A DNA stretch of 64,000 bases from Crambe crambe (Eukaryota; Porifera; Demospongiae; Poecilosclerida; Crambeidae): contig OZ004593.1 of the NCBI GenBank assembly GCA_963924555.1, positions 682,001-746,000 of the forward strand, written 5' to 3'. The stretch's first letter is position 1, and each line of letters opens with the position of its first letter. The translations under genes were made by a program, and so were the position numbers. A model generated the notes under the pieces. That model searched no databases. It was not told where the DNA came from and was given only the letters and a program-made list of their open reading frames with translations. Of this stretch, positions 44,317 to 55,779 are shown one piece after another.

Positions 44317-44532
44317 CACTTCTAGGTGTCATGGAAGTCCTGGATTCTATATTATGGGAAACCTCTCTCTATTCATGCATGTAGATTTGGGTCGTCCAGT
44401 GCTGTGAAGCAGCTGCCTCAGTGGGTGAGACCTCATGTGAAGACCTACAGCAAGTTTGGAGTGGTGCAACGCGACCTCAACCTTTTCTTCAAGAATGCAG
44501 AAAAGGAGGTGAATTAATGTCACTGTCCCTAA

Positions 44533-45095
44533 TTAGAGGGACGTTTTCCCAGCAGATCTACTAGGATTGACATTAATTCTCTTGCCACCTGTTGGCGTGC
44601 AGATCTGCACTTTGGTTAAACGCTCCTTCTCCTCTGCAACGATCAAAGCTTTCTCCTCTGCCTCTTTCTGCTGATCAGAGATGTCCGACTCAAAGTATGT
44701 TTTCCTCGAAAGCTGTACAAAATAATAACTCAAGTTGATCGCTCAATAATATTACGGAGGAGACTCCCTCCAAAAGAGGGCCTTTGTATATACAAAATGA
44801 CCTACGTAGGGCTGAGGACAACCTCCTACAAAAGATAAAAGTTTGGGTCCCAAGTATGTCTGTTATTTGGAGGTTCATATCATATTATAGGCACTCTCAC
44901 AGTTTCCATTGCCACTTCAATGCGGTCCATCTCAGTGACGGCAGTTTGAATGGAATGTGAAGCATCAGGATCTCTCTCTTGAGAGATCAACTTGCGCACG
45001 ACCTGCTCCAAGTTCTGGAGCAGTTGTCTATCAATTAGAAGTTTCAAGAGAGACTTCATGGAAGGTAATAGTTGAGAGAGTCGCAGACAGGGCAC
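44533..45095 (-). CDS. Unrecognised minus-strand gene tail, two exons
   Basis: On the minus strand an exon ending ...TAVTEMDRIEVAMET (about 45070 down to 44906, donor gtgaga) could join an exon starting LSRKTYFESDISDQQKEAEE (about 44714 down to the stop at 44533). The encoded stretch is charged and helix-prone. It starts immediately after the end of RTEL1-like copy A, in tail-to-tail orientation. No upstream exon was recognised; in the part above 45100 the frame is lost. It may be a fragment carried in by duplication. The product is unknown. Confidence 0.35.
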
Positions 45096-45143
45096 AGAAT
45101 GCCAGTGTGGTGGACGTCCATCTACCCAGCAAGGTCCCCAGAA

Positions 45144-45172
45144 GTATGTATGTATGTATGTATGTATGTATG
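45144..45172. repeat. (GTAT)n microsatellite
   Basis: A short gtatgtat run. Confidence 0.9.
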
Positions 45173-45214
45173 TGGAGCCGAGTCACTGGTTTGGGCTTGT
45201 GAGTGGGAGACCGT

Positions 45215-45380
45215 GAGATGGAGTCCCACCAGTGACATATTGTGTTTATCCATTCTTTTCATCAGCATTAATTTGCTAGTGAATATCCATACCACCAGTC
45301 AACACCCAATTTTTCATGTACATGGAGGATGGAGTCCTACCAGTGACGTCCATTCTTTTCTCACTACCATTAATTCCCCC
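45215..45380. repeat. Local direct repeat
   Basis: gatggagtcc(c/t)accagtgac followed by tccattctttt occurs at about 45218-45262 and again at about 45328-45362. Confidence 0.7.
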
Positions 45381-45429
45381 CACATAATCATTGTGTTGTG
45401 TGTCCTCTATTAGAAGTTCTATTATAACT

Positions 45430-46612
45430 AATGTACCCAGAGACCCAGGACAGACATCAAGCTGCCCTTCCACCAGCTCCTTCAACCTCAAGTACAGGTC
45501 TCAAACGTTGAGTGCTGAGCATGCGCACATTGTTGTGAGAAGGGATAAGTTACTAGAAAATGCTCTACTTGAAGTCAGAAAGACCAGATTTGATCCCACC
45601 AAACTCCTGAATGTAAGTGATGTCCAATGTGTGCATGGTCTTGGGAGACTGGCTATAATTTACTGGCTTTCTCTACTATTTCGTTCTTCGATGCAGGTCC
45701 AGTTTGTAGGGGAGGAGGCAGTGGATACTGGAGGGCCCACCAGGGAATTTTGGAGACTCTTCATCCAGGAAGTGGTTAGGCATTACTGTGTTGAGGATTC
45801 GGGGATGTGCCTGTTTGTCAAGAACTTACCCGCATTGGAAGTGAGCGGCATGTGAAAGAGATGTTAGGATCCTCTACATAGCCTAATAGTGACCGCATAG
45901 TAATAGCTATGCATTTTACATCTGGGAGGGCTCAGCGTATGGTACTATTTATTTTTATCCACCCCATTCAGAGTGAAGATTTCAAAATGATTGGAAAACT
46001 AGTGGCGACGTCCATAGTCCAGGGAGGCCCTGGATTACCTGTGTTTTCCCCTGTTGCATACAATAACATCTGTACTACTGAGAAGTATTCTGAGAAGTTC
46101 TCTGCACATGCAGGGGATAGCAGACCCATTTGTCAAGAATTTGCTTGAGATGGTAAGGTGGAATTAAGGGTCTATGGCAGCGTTTTATTTCCCTCCTTAT
46201 CTGTATGGAACCACCCAGAATAGGGATACTGTGTATACCATCTCTCGTCATGTCAGACAAGGAATCGTTAAAATCGTGCTGAACCTGTTTTCCCTTTGCA
46301 GACTATTTCAAGAATCCCATCTTCAGTAGTAAGGAAGCGAGAAGGAGCATGCTGCATATTTTCATGGATTTCATTGAAGAATGTGAAGGTGTGTAGCCGG
46401 TGACCCTTACCCATATGAATAACCCATGGGTAATGACCTATGGGTGCATGTTTGATACCACAGTTGGGCTCTCTCACAATCATCTGGTGCATGTCTTTAG
46501 AATGTGTTGTGAAGACGGAGGCTGGTGAAGTGGTGGGATTAGAAGATCCGATGATTTTTTCTCTGGCACGAAAAAAGAGCTTCCCTTGGGCTGCCAACCC
46601 TCGAATTTACTG
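45430..46612 (+). pseudogene. HECT E3 ligase fragment (G2E3-like N-lobe)
   Basis: Exon-like pieces give IVVRRDKLLENALLEVRK and FDPTKLLN, then (45697-45840) VQFVGEEAVDTGGPTREFWR, then (45971-46080) FKMIGKLVATSIVQGGPGLP and FSPVAYNNI. This is the N-lobe of HECT domains as found in G2E3-like ligases, where GGP(T/R)REF is a hallmark. Two later exon-like pieces (46303-46389, DYFKNPIFSSKEARR onward; 46500-46612) continue less recognisably. The C-lobe with the catalytic cysteine was not found before the sequence loses coding character near 46900. It is therefore a fragment or relic; a gene with unseen exons is less likely. Confidence 0.6.
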
Positions 46613-47477
46613 AAGGCAACCTGGCCACATCCAGTACCTGTCTCCCGAATTTGAGAATCCTGATAGACCATTCCACATACTCCAGTTTCAAGCACTATAT
46701 GACTCTCTCCCTAATGGGACAAAATGGTTTTGGTTCTATTCAAGTTCATGTTTGTGTGTGTGTTAGTGGGTGCTGGAGGAGATCCTCCCCTTGACCGAAT
46801 CGCTGGACCCCACTGGGACTGGTGCAACAATTTCAAGTTCAATAATTCTGAGTTGTCAGGCGCATTTGCTGTGGCTTGAATTATGGCAGGGGTGCATGGG
46901 GTTAAATTATGGGTGACCTGGCTGTTCACTGCAGAGAGTTGGTCTCAGAGTAGTCATCGGGATGACCTACATATCATAATCTGCATAGTAATTAATGCTA
47001 TGACAGTGATTGGCAATACCTTATGATCTTCAGGTTGCTCATCTGAACTTGCATCACTGCTCTGCTCAGACCCTCCACTGCAATGAGGTAATAATTAGCC
47101 ACGAGAGATGAGTAGTGGCTGCATGATAAACACCTGCAAATATCTTGTATCGATCTTGACAGGTGCAAGAACTGCTAATATGTTTCTATTTTGAGTAGCA
47201 TTAAGTCTAGGTTCGCCATCTGTGATGGTAAAATTAATTTTGATGATTGGATGCAAGAGTGTGTAAGGAATTATTAGCTAATACCCTTAAATGGCACATC
47301 CTTTGGATACCACGCAGGCCTATTCTGCTCCATAAAAAAGTTCCTTCTGTGTCCTGGGAAAGAGGCTGTTGAACATTGTTACGTAGATAGCTACATAAAG
47401 AAATGTCTCCACCTGGATTCAGAATTTCAGGAATGAGTTTGTATAGCTGATCACTCCCGTACTCTTTGGAGTGCAAT
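46613..47477. other. Stretch with little recognisable content
   Basis: A minus-strand frame at 47234-47500 (…EYGSDQLYKLIPEILNPGGD…) has an ordinary amino-acid mix and could be an exon of an unknown gene, but nothing supports it further. The rest (46700-47230) shows only short frames. Confidence 0.3.
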
Positions 47478-47596
47478 ATCAAACGTGGTTTGGATTTCAT
47501 TGCTGGCTTGGCTATATCAAATGTGGTTTGGACTCCATTGCTGGCTTGGCTATATCAAATGTGGTTTGGACTCCATTGCTGGCTTGGCTATATATA
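47478..47596. repeat. Three tandem 39-bp repeats
   Basis: caaatgtggtttggactcca followed by ttgctggcttggctatat is repeated three times. The first copy is slightly diverged. Confidence 0.9.
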
Positions 47597-48417
47597 CTTA
47601 CTACGTAAAAATAAGTGGATACTGTGATGGAAGAGCGACTCAAACTTGAATTTTTCCAATACTATGAAATTTTGCTCATATGATCTGGTCCTGAGTTAGC
47701 AGAATTAGAAAAATTAACAATCCTTTATGAAAAAAAACCACTGTCATACCTTCCCACACAACCTGACTTCGACCTTTAGTCCATTATGACGAAACTTGGT
47801 TGGTATGGGTAGTCTTTTGTAACCACTTTTGGGACTATACATGACGTGTTCATACATACGTACATACTCCATGAAAAATAAGATTTTTATACCCTGTGAG
47901 CAATCTGTTTCCAGTGACGAGTATTAGCTTTTCTAACTCTATCCATGTCAGATGATTTTTGGCTTCTGGAATCAATACCTAAGTCACTTCAACATGCATT
48001 AATTTGGCATACCTTCTTTATTTCTTCATCTTGAGGATCCATTTATTGGTAACCTCATTACAACACTTACTATTTGTAGGAGCAGCCATTACTATCACTT
48101 GCTATACATGTGGTGGTGGTTTGCAGCTGACCTCATTCGTAGACTTCCTTGGTCTCTTTTCCCCCTAATACGATAGCAATATGTTACAACACTGAGATTC
48201 TACCCGTGGGGAATCACTGGGGACATCAGACATCTTCTCTCTGCTGCACTGCTGGCCACTAATGGGACTACATGGTAGTGTGGTCTACACACATCTCCAA
48301 CCACATGACCACATCACATACCCAATACACCAAAGTGTCCACATCCCAATGGTCCCACATTGCTAATCAATGGTGTTCACAACGTCACATTGATTGGGGA
48401 CTATATAGGAATTTTAT
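47597..48417. other. Noncoding stretch, nothing recognised
   Basis: About 820 bp with no frame above 60 codons of convincing composition, no RNA gene and no clear repeat ends. Confidence 0.4.
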
Positions 48418-48640
48418 AGAGGTCACACCTGGTATCATAGATCAGTGTGTCCTTAGTCCAGTTCCAATGATGAAGGAGCCAGACGACACCTATGAAATAG
48501 AAATAACAAGGATTAGTTCGCACTATGATGAAGGAGCCAGACAACACCTATGAAATAGAAATAATATGGATTAGTTGTTAAAGTAATGGTCACACCTGGT
48601 ATCATAGATCAGTGTCCTTATTCCAGTTCCAATGATGATG
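48418..48640. repeat. Local duplication with ggtcacacctggtatcatag
   Basis: ggtcacacctggtatcatagatcagtgt...ccagttccaatgatga occurs at about 48421-48472 and again at about 48587-48636. Inside the first unit, gatgaaggagccaga-acacctatgaaatag is itself doubled (48470-48505 and 48529-48560). Confidence 0.8.
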
Positions 48641-48720
48641 TCCCATTCAGCACCTCTTCATTGGAACTACTAACTAGTGAAGACATCAGATTTCTTTGGA
48701 ATTTAAACCAGCACAAACTG
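48641..48720 (+). pseudogene. Last coding exon of the GTPase/death gene, orphan copy
   Basis: cacctcttcattggaactactaactag after a cag acceptor matches the final exon of GTPase gene 1 (25604-25626) and its 3' flank. No upstream GTPase exons are present here. It marks the left part of a third copy of the block. Confidence 0.75.
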
Positions 48721-48834
48721 AGGACCAGCATAAATGTATCTGTAGTAATGCAACACAACACTCCACACCTTCCACATAATAATATTTTAATAATTGTTGA
48801 AATATATATATTTTTATGATTATAAATTTGATAT

Positions 48835-49530
48835 TCATAACCTCATGAGAAAGACACGTTTTATTTGGAGGTTATAAACTGTACCAACAACCAAACATTG
48901 TTTAGTCACTTCACGAATAGCATCTTGTAAGTCCAGGAGTACTTGAGGGTGGTGTTGCGGAGCGGGGAAGGAGATGTGGACTCCATTACTCTCTTGACTG
49001 GACTCCAAGACAGTGTCTTCATAGGGTCCCAGGAGGAATATACTAGTGTCACTTGTGGTGACCGACTGTTGCAGAACAACATCCTCACCTTTGGGATAAC
49101 AACATGAAAGGAGTTGATTATTATGCACTTGTGTTAAGTCTTTATATACCTGGCACAAGAGGGACAAAAGTGATGGCATACACCCATCCTTCATCCTATA
49201 GCATCAAGAAACCAACTTGGATGAAAGTGAAGTCATTACTAGTGAAACTCTAACTCACTTTTGAAGCAGTGTACCATGTCATCTGGTCTGGGTCTGCTGT
49301 ATCATTCTGAACCCTCCATGGAATGCTATTGTAAATGGCCTCTCTCCATTAATCTATTTGTCAATAACTTCAGTTCAGTTAGAGACTTCAGTATTTCTAT
49401 TTCATAATTTGATATTGTGTCTCCTATGCTCCCATCTGTAGAAACCTATGCTTGAAGGTGGACAGGATCCTCCCATCTGTCGTGGTCCAGCAAGTTCCCA
49501 TTGCTGGACGGAGGACACCAGTTGTATCAA
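48835..49530 (-). pseudogene. Alpha-L-fucosidase C-terminal relic, copy 2
   Basis: The same antisense relic as at 25760-26475. In this copy the segment GEDVVLQQSVTTSDTSIFLL with LGPYEDTVLESSQESNGVH is open where copy 1 has a stop, but other indels remain. It is interrupted on its left-hand (upstream) side by the transposon complex starting at 49551. Confidence 0.7.
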
Positions 49531-49552
49531 AAGTTGGGTGAACAGACTAGCG

Positions 49553-49561
49553 CCTAGGGAG
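49553..49561 (+). repeat. Element A target-site duplication, left (CCTAGGGAG)
   Basis: The 9 bp directly before the left inverted repeat, identical to 55780-55788. Nine bp is the usual length for Mutator-like elements. Confidence 0.9.
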
Positions 49562-49611
49562 GCGATTTTAAAATTTGGGCTCAGTTTAGGGGTCAAAGGT
49601 CGCATATTAAC
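49562..49611 (+). repeat. Element A left terminal inverted repeat, 50 bp
   Basis: Exact reverse complement of 55730-55779. The coding start lies only about 46 bp inside it, so the promoter probably overlaps the inverted repeat. Confidence 0.95.
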
Positions 49612-49657
49612 TCTTTCTGTCTCTAACAAAATTGGCGGTTTTGGCGCGCTGTTGAAA

Positions 49658-49922
49658 ATGAAGAGGCTTAGTCTCAGCCTAAAAAAGAAGTCCAAACGAT
49701 TGGATGGGCATAAAACTTTCAGAGAACCTGGGGTGTATCTTGATGGCTTGTCATATCCTTCAGGCATTATGAACTCAGGGAATAACTGCTATGCAAGTGC
49801 TGTCTTGCAATGTCTATTCAACCTTCCCGGGTTTGCACTCATTGCCAAGGAAATATGGAGGGTCCATCCAGACAACTGCAACAACACTTGTTCTAACATC
49901 AGTATGTATGGGTCATTTTAAA

Positions 49923-50012
<90 letters not shown>

Positions 50013-52416
50013 GCTAAATAAAATAAATTTGTGCACAGGTTCTATTTGTAGCCTTGGAGCAATCAAGTTAATGCTTGGAGATTATAAGTATGGAGTGAAG
50101 AGCCATTCCATCACAGCCCATCCACTGCTTGCTTCTCTGCCTGGTAAAATAGGCAAATTAAATTATAATACACTCACTCTAATATTAATTTTCTAGATAT
50201 ATCTACAGGACTGAAAATAGGCCACCAAAATGATGCCCATGAGTTCTATTTGGCACTTCTTGACAGCATTGAAAACAAATTGGATGAGACGTATGTTCAT
50301 ACACATACGTGTTATTCATCCAATATTTAATCTTCTTCCCTAGGGGTAAAGCTGTCATTAACTCTTCCCTTAACATGGATATACAGAGCCAACGTAGGTA
50401 TTTAGGCATATAATAACAGCAGTGATACTTTTGCAGTCCACAAAAAGGTTTATAGATAATGTATGCACTTTCAGTCTCATGTACACAATGTGGGTACAAG
50501 TTACAAGAAGGATGCATAATAAGAACACCATGTTTGGAATTGCAAGTGAGCAAAAATAAAGTGCATGTATGTGTTAGTTATGACTGTTATAACCTTCAAG
50601 AGCAATAACCCAGTCAACATTCAAGACCTGTTCTCTGAATGGCTGGATGGAGAAAGTTCTATTGGGTCATGTGGGAGGTATCAATCAATCACCTAATGAT
50701 GTGGCAGACTTAGCATTATTTTAATAAACAGGTGTCATTGTGAGGAAGTTCAGTTAGAAGCTAAACATGGATTTCTTATAACACCCAAGTTGCTTTGCAT
50801 TCATATCACTGAACTACATTCAGAGTATGTAAATTTTCCTTACTAAAATAATTCATTGTTTATTGTAATTACACAGCATCCACAAGAATTCTAATGTGCA
50901 GATTCAGGTTAGAATTAATTCGTATCTACCATCAATTATCATAACCATGAATTTCAGAATTATACTCTCAAAATCCCAAATCAAAAATGCCAGTACCACC
51001 TTGTAGGAGTTGTGGTTCATCAGGAGCTAACTAAACAACTAGGACATTATATCTCCTTTATCAGATCATTGAAGGACCCGACAAAATGGTTTTATGCTGA
51101 TGACAGCCATGTAAGATTATTATTTAAGTACTGGACAAGTTAAAATCAAACTATTCATACAAAATTAAATTTCGCAAAATACACATTTAAAGTTCATGCA
51201 TGCTATTTCTCCAGCTACTGATTGCAATGTGTGAACTTTAAGCAAAATTTAATTTTTGATTTTTAACTTGTACCCTTCACATAATTATGATTTTCTTTAC
51301 ACGGGATATCTCAGGTCATTTCTGTGAGTATTGCAACTATCCTTCAGCAGCATCCATTTATACTCTTTTACGAACTCCAAGATGGTAAATAGCTAGCTAA
51401 CTATCATCTTCCAACTATAACCCACAAAATTAATAGAGAAAATGCTGCCGCTACTTTCACTGTATTCCAGCAGTAGGCTTCTTGGTAAACAATGGCTGAC
51501 AGATGAGGTAAACATATTATGTGTACACAAGATATCCCAATGCAATTTGAAATGATGCTAGATCATTGAGACATACTTCAACCTGATAGCTGTGGAAGGA
51601 GAAAGAGTGAGTTGGACTAAATTTTTACCAGCAACAGTCTATACCAATGCTATAATAATAGGCAGGAAAGAAAGTCAAGGTTTTTAACGGGCGATTTCTT
51701 GACACATACATGAACCGTGGATTTTCATGCCTCCCATCACCTTATCGTTCAGTAAGATAATGAATAACAAAAGCCATGAATAAAAAATTCATACATATCT
51801 ACATAATAGAAAGACATTCTGCACCACGATCTACTCTTTTACATCATCAATGACAAAGAGATTCATTGGACACTCTTGGTACCAGCTGAATATTATATTG
51901 GTTCAGTCTTTTCATGTCTTACTCAAAGGTGTTGGATATGAAAAAGAAGGAGGCTACTTATTATGACTCATTGCTGAAGGAAAACTCAGTTTATATGCAA
52001 AAAACAGTGTAAGGATAATGTGACGAGCCTGCCTTAGGTACGAATGTACAAAATCCTGTAGCCATACACCCAGCAAGCTCTATCAGGCTCACCCTCAATG
52101 TGCTAACATGCACTTTGTAATAGATACTTTGTTCTATATAGGTTATATTTGAACCAGTTGGCTGCAGATTCTCCCTTTAATTGGAAAGAATGGACATACT
52201 TGAACCAGAAAGTAAAGACTACGTAATACTCCTTGCTGCTATTCTAAAAAATGCATGGTCATTAATCCACAGAAAATGCCCGCTCAGACCAATGGATCAG
52301 ACTGTGGGGTGTTCATATGTCAAGTAATTGCTTATTTTATCTCTCGATAATGCTATAATCTTTCACTTCAGTATGCAGTACACATTATGAGAGAAGACCC
52401 AATGGGATTTGCACAG

Positions 52417-52453
<37 letters not shown>

Positions 52454-55400
52454 CATTACGTATGTGTGTTATACGTACCTTACAGGAGGATATGGGCATC
52501 ATGAGGAAAATTATGTACGAAGAAGTGCTCAGTGGACACCTATTGTAAGTTAACCTACATAACATCATGCAGGACTGGTAGATATACCATTATAATAGAA
52601 GCAGAATGGAAAGGGAAAACCTCCTCAATCAAAGAGTGGGTGACCAAGAAGCTTATTATAATCCACAGTTATTCTTGGAGCCATTGCAAGCCAAATGCTT
52701 GCATAGGACACTTATCTCATCAACCCAAAGGAAGGGATTAAAAACGGAACTCGAAATCATTAATGTTAGCACTAGCACTTTGCCTATGCAACAACCACCA
52801 CCTGCGAAGAAACTAAAACTGGCCACACCACTTATTATTCAAGAACCTACTCCCCAACAGCTTTGCACTCTTTTAACATCCAGCAACACAACACTTCAGT
52901 CTCAGAATCATAATTCAATGCACCTATCACCACAAAAAAATGTATCCCCATCTCCACCTCCTTACAGTCCTATTACTAGTCCTCCTGATTCCCCTATCAC
53001 TTCATCCAACAATTCTGACACTTTTCCCCCCCAGTTTAATACAAATTTTGAGACACCTGCACTTGGCCATATCATAGCACATGATTATCTCCCACCATTG
53101 CTACACGAAATTCTCCCACCCGCTTACACTTATATCTTTCAGAAGATCAGTTTTAACCCAAGTAATTTGGCATGCTGTACTACTTTTTTGATTAATTCTC
53201 CCTCACAAGAGAGTGCAACAAAGTGGATTACTGATTTTCAAGAACAAAACAAGACAACCTATAGAATAACACGGGGTACTCAGTGTAAAGGTAAGAGGAT
53301 CATCTATAAGACAGTAAGGCATTGTCAACACAAGAGAAAAAAATCAAAAAGAACACTGAAAAGGCAGGAGAGTATCAGGAATAAAAAGACCGAGTGCAAT
53401 TCAAATTTCACTTTAAGAGTATACAATAGTGTCACCACTAAAAATAGCATTCACAAAAATCATCCCTGTGAAGTTATCCTTTCCTGGGATCATAACCATT
53501 CCCTCAATTGTGCCAAAGCACTCAGCTTTAGGCCTATCAGTCAAGACACAGTGGAAAAATTTCATTTATACTTTGATCAAGGTCACTCACCTTCTTCAGC
53601 TTTGCATTTACACCAGCTGAACCTTGCCATTAAGCATGATGAAGACCTGGAATACGCAAAAGCTGACCGGTCCCTCAATCCTCAGTACAGTGATGTTTTT
53701 TATCTGTATAAGAAGTGGCGGATAAAGAATCATGGCGAACAAAATGGGGAAGTTATGTTTGAAAAACTGGATGTAATGATCCAACAATACAACAAAGAAT
53801 TTGGATCTGAAGGGGGTAGGGCTTTTCTCCAAAAGTTTGAACGCAGCATTGACAGCAAATCCGAAGATATACCTGGGAAGAGTATTGACACTCCCCTTGT
53901 GCTGGCTGTGTGCACACCACTGATGGCAAGAGCTCACACCTTGTTACAACAGGCTGGTGAACTGGTGTATTGTGACAGTACATCTAGCTTAGACAGGTGC
54001 AGTTGTCCTACTTTTGTTTTTAGTACATCAAGCTCAGGAGGTGGGATACCGCTAGGTATTGTTGTTACTTCAGGAGAAAGTGAAACTACAATCATGGAGG
54101 CATTTGCATACCTTAGAGCTCTTCTTCCAAGCAATGCTTTCTTTGGCCGAGGCAGTAGAGGCCCACTAATGTTCATCACTGATGATTGCGAAGCGGAAAA
54201 GAATGCACTGAAAACTGTCTGGCCAGAATCGAGGCAGCTTCTCTGCATTTTTCACTACCTGCAGAGTTGGTGGAGATGGTTGTGGGATTCCACTCATGAT
54301 ATTCCCAATGAGAAAAGAAGACCGATAATGAATATCATACGGTCTCTGGTATATATAACCAGTGAGAAAGATTTGGGAAAAAGCTATGAGGATCTGACAA
54401 ATCCTGACATACCTAATAGCTTTGTAAATCAATACCCCAATCTTCAGAAGCATTTACAATCTTTTTGGAAGAGAAGATCTGAGTGGGCATTATCCCATAG
54501 GGTTTGGGATCTCACAAGAGGGAATCATACAAACAACTATGCCGAAGCAGGCATAAGAGTACTCAAAGAACTTATATTTGGAAGAGTCAAAGCATATAAT
54601 CTCATCCAAATGTACCAGTTCATAACAACAACAATGGATACTTACTATTCCAGTAGACTGTTGGATATCGCACATAGCAGATTCCGGCCAGGCCTTTCTC
54701 TTCGTTACAGAGAGCTCAACAAGCTACAGAATAATATTACTACTATCACCCATGCTAGAGATGGCATTTATGTAGTTCATGAACAAGTACAAATTAAAGG
54801 ATTGGAAGTTATGCTGGAATACCTAGTGGACATGGAACTGGGTGTGTGCTCTTGTTCAACTGGGTGTACAGGAGCAGCTTGTAAACACCAAGCTGCAACA
54901 GCTAAAAAGTTCCAACTTCCTAGCACAACTATAGCCCCAGTGCACTCCAAGGATTCAAGGCACCTTTTTGCAATAATTGCAAGAGGGGAACACAATACAA
55001 AAGGGATTGAATTCTATGCTGGCTTACAAGATGAAGACTCAAACAACATTTATACTCATAAAGGTAACCGTACTTCAAAGTTCTGTAAGGATAGTGTGGA
55101 AAAGTTCAGTGATTTAGAAGATACATTGGTGATCGATGTGACCGATAACACCATTAATGAATCTAAGGAGCAGGAAAATCAGATGCAGTCATACAGAAAA
55201 TCTTTAACAGATATAGTGGATGATCTCATGGAAAGATTGCTTGAGGGAGATCATAACTTGATCTCGGGAATCAACCACTTTATAAAGTCGTACAATAAAA
55301 TGGAAAAGTCCCCATCTCCCAACAGTACAATATCTTACGCGCTTCATAATTTTGGAAAGTCTGACAGTAAGTTAGTTAGCTAGCTACAGTTATGTCTGTT

Positions 55401-55665
55401 GTTGAAAATTTGTTGTCAAATAGGAACTGTGTGGTCAAGTGGCAGACATGGCTCCTATATTAGGACCAATGCTGCAGGAATTCAGAGGAGGAGGAAAGGT
55501 CTGTCAAAGGGAACTAAGATGGCACCACAGGGAAGACCAATGAAGTGGAAGCTACATAAAAACAGTATACCACCCAAAGCTAAGCGTCCCAAGCAACCCC
55601 ACAATCTAAGCCTGAAATTCAGAGACAGAAAAACTTGCCACAATTTACCTTATACTTCATCATAG
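49658..55665 (+). CDS. USP-Ulp1-MULE transposase polyprotein, about 1,520 residues
   Basis: Exons: 49658-49901, 50039-50143, 50197-50290, 50344-50393, 50475-50545, 50601-50677, 50732-50824, 50877-50907, 50958-51110, 51315-51384, 51437-51507, 51562-51606, 51671-51751, 51810-51878, 51929-52008, 52142-52211, 52273-52323, 52372-52416, 52486-52544, 52605-55366, 55424-55665. They total 4,563 nt with no stop. USP (C19) domain: Cys box GNNCYASAVLQCLFN (C44), GHQNDAHEF, zinc-binding CTQCGY and CHC, His box GHYISF (H285), WFYADD. Ulp1 (C48) domain: WLTDEIIETYFNL, HWTLL (H414), YYDSL (D431), QTNGSDCGVFIC (Q473, C479). A long Ser/Pro linker and a Cys/His finger (…WDHNH) follow. The MULE DDE core has YCDSTSS (D977), FITDDCEAE (D1046/1047) and TNNYAEAG (E1167). 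SWIM finger CSCSTGCTGAACKH. Basic tail. The protease-to-transposase join (52544/52605) is inferred from phase. Confidence 0.88.
49923..50012. repeat. (ATT)n microsatellite in element A
   Basis: About 90 bp of ATT units in the first intron of the transposon gene. Confidence 0.95.
52420..52451. repeat. (CA)n microsatellite in element A
   Basis: A CA run in the intron before the last Ulp1-coding exon. Confidence 0.95.
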
Positions 55666-55729
55666 ATACATCCATGCACAGTGCATTGTGATCTCGCTTT
55701 GTATATTGCGCTGCGCAGGCGCCTAGAGG

Positions 55730-55779
55730 GTTAATATGCGACCTTTGACCCCTAAACTGAGCCCAAATTTTAAAATCGC
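55730..55779 (-). repeat. Element A right terminal inverted repeat, 50 bp
   Basis: Exact reverse complement of 49562-49611. Confidence 0.95.

Larger units (their letters stand above)
40790..44517 (+). pseudogene. RTEL1-like XPD-family helicase, copy A, lacks the Walker A exons
   Basis: The first exon (40790-40906) encodes the Q-motif-like [20 protein letters not shown], typical of RTEL1. The next two exons, which carry the P-loop in copy B, are deleted here (junction near 40930). Later exons follow RTEL1 order: [43 protein letters not shown] (DEAH box), [71 protein letters not shown] and [14 protein letters not shown]. The exon near 41070 has lost its donor into a C-run. An in-frame TGA replaces an Arg codon at 42696-42698. 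RTEL1 unwinds D-loops and G-quadruplexes and protects telomeres; this copy cannot encode an active enzyme. Confidence 0.85.
49562..55779 (+). mobile_element. Element A: intact-looking MULE (Mutator-like) transposon, 6,218 bp
   Basis: Bounded by perfect 50-bp terminal inverted repeats (49562-49611 and 55730-55779, beginning GCGATTTTAAAATTTGGG) and a 9-bp target duplication CCTAGGGAG. It contains one + strand gene of 21 exons that fills nearly the whole element and whose exon phases all agree. The perfect match of the two ends and the open gene point to a young insertion. It sits inside the left terminal repeat of element B. Internal microsatellites are (ATT)n at 49923-50012 and (CA)n at 52420-52451. 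Confidence 0.93.

Noticed and set aside
44198-44407. Frames across the (GA)n run at 44274
   Set aside because: Simple-repeat translation joined to the flanks of real helicase exons.
47234-47500. Minus-strand frame of 88 codons
   Set aside because: The composition is plausible but it has no recognisable motif, no clear splice partners and no second copy. Kept only as a low-confidence note.
50437-50447. An 11-bp microexon in the transposon gene
   Set aside because: It has splice-like ends, but including it puts the next exon out of frame. Skipping it joins the zinc-binding CTQCGY segment in phase.
51879-51928. A frameshift in the Ulp1 domain of element A
   Set aside because: Reading straight through ends at a stop, but a 50-bp intron with gtacca...caaag ends joins HWTLL to VLDMKKKEATYYDSL exactly as in other Ulp1 domains.
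52573-52741. A separate C-terminal exon that would end the protease gene before the transposase
   Set aside because: It is open but has no Ulp1 similarity. The acceptor at 52601-52604 gives a 60-bp intron and keeps the transposase in frame. Both could occur; cDNA would decide.
49562-55779. Assignment of element A to the Zisupton/KDZ group
   Set aside because: Those elements can also carry Ulp1 and SWIM domains, but the 9-bp target duplication, long inverted repeats and DDE context fit MULE better.
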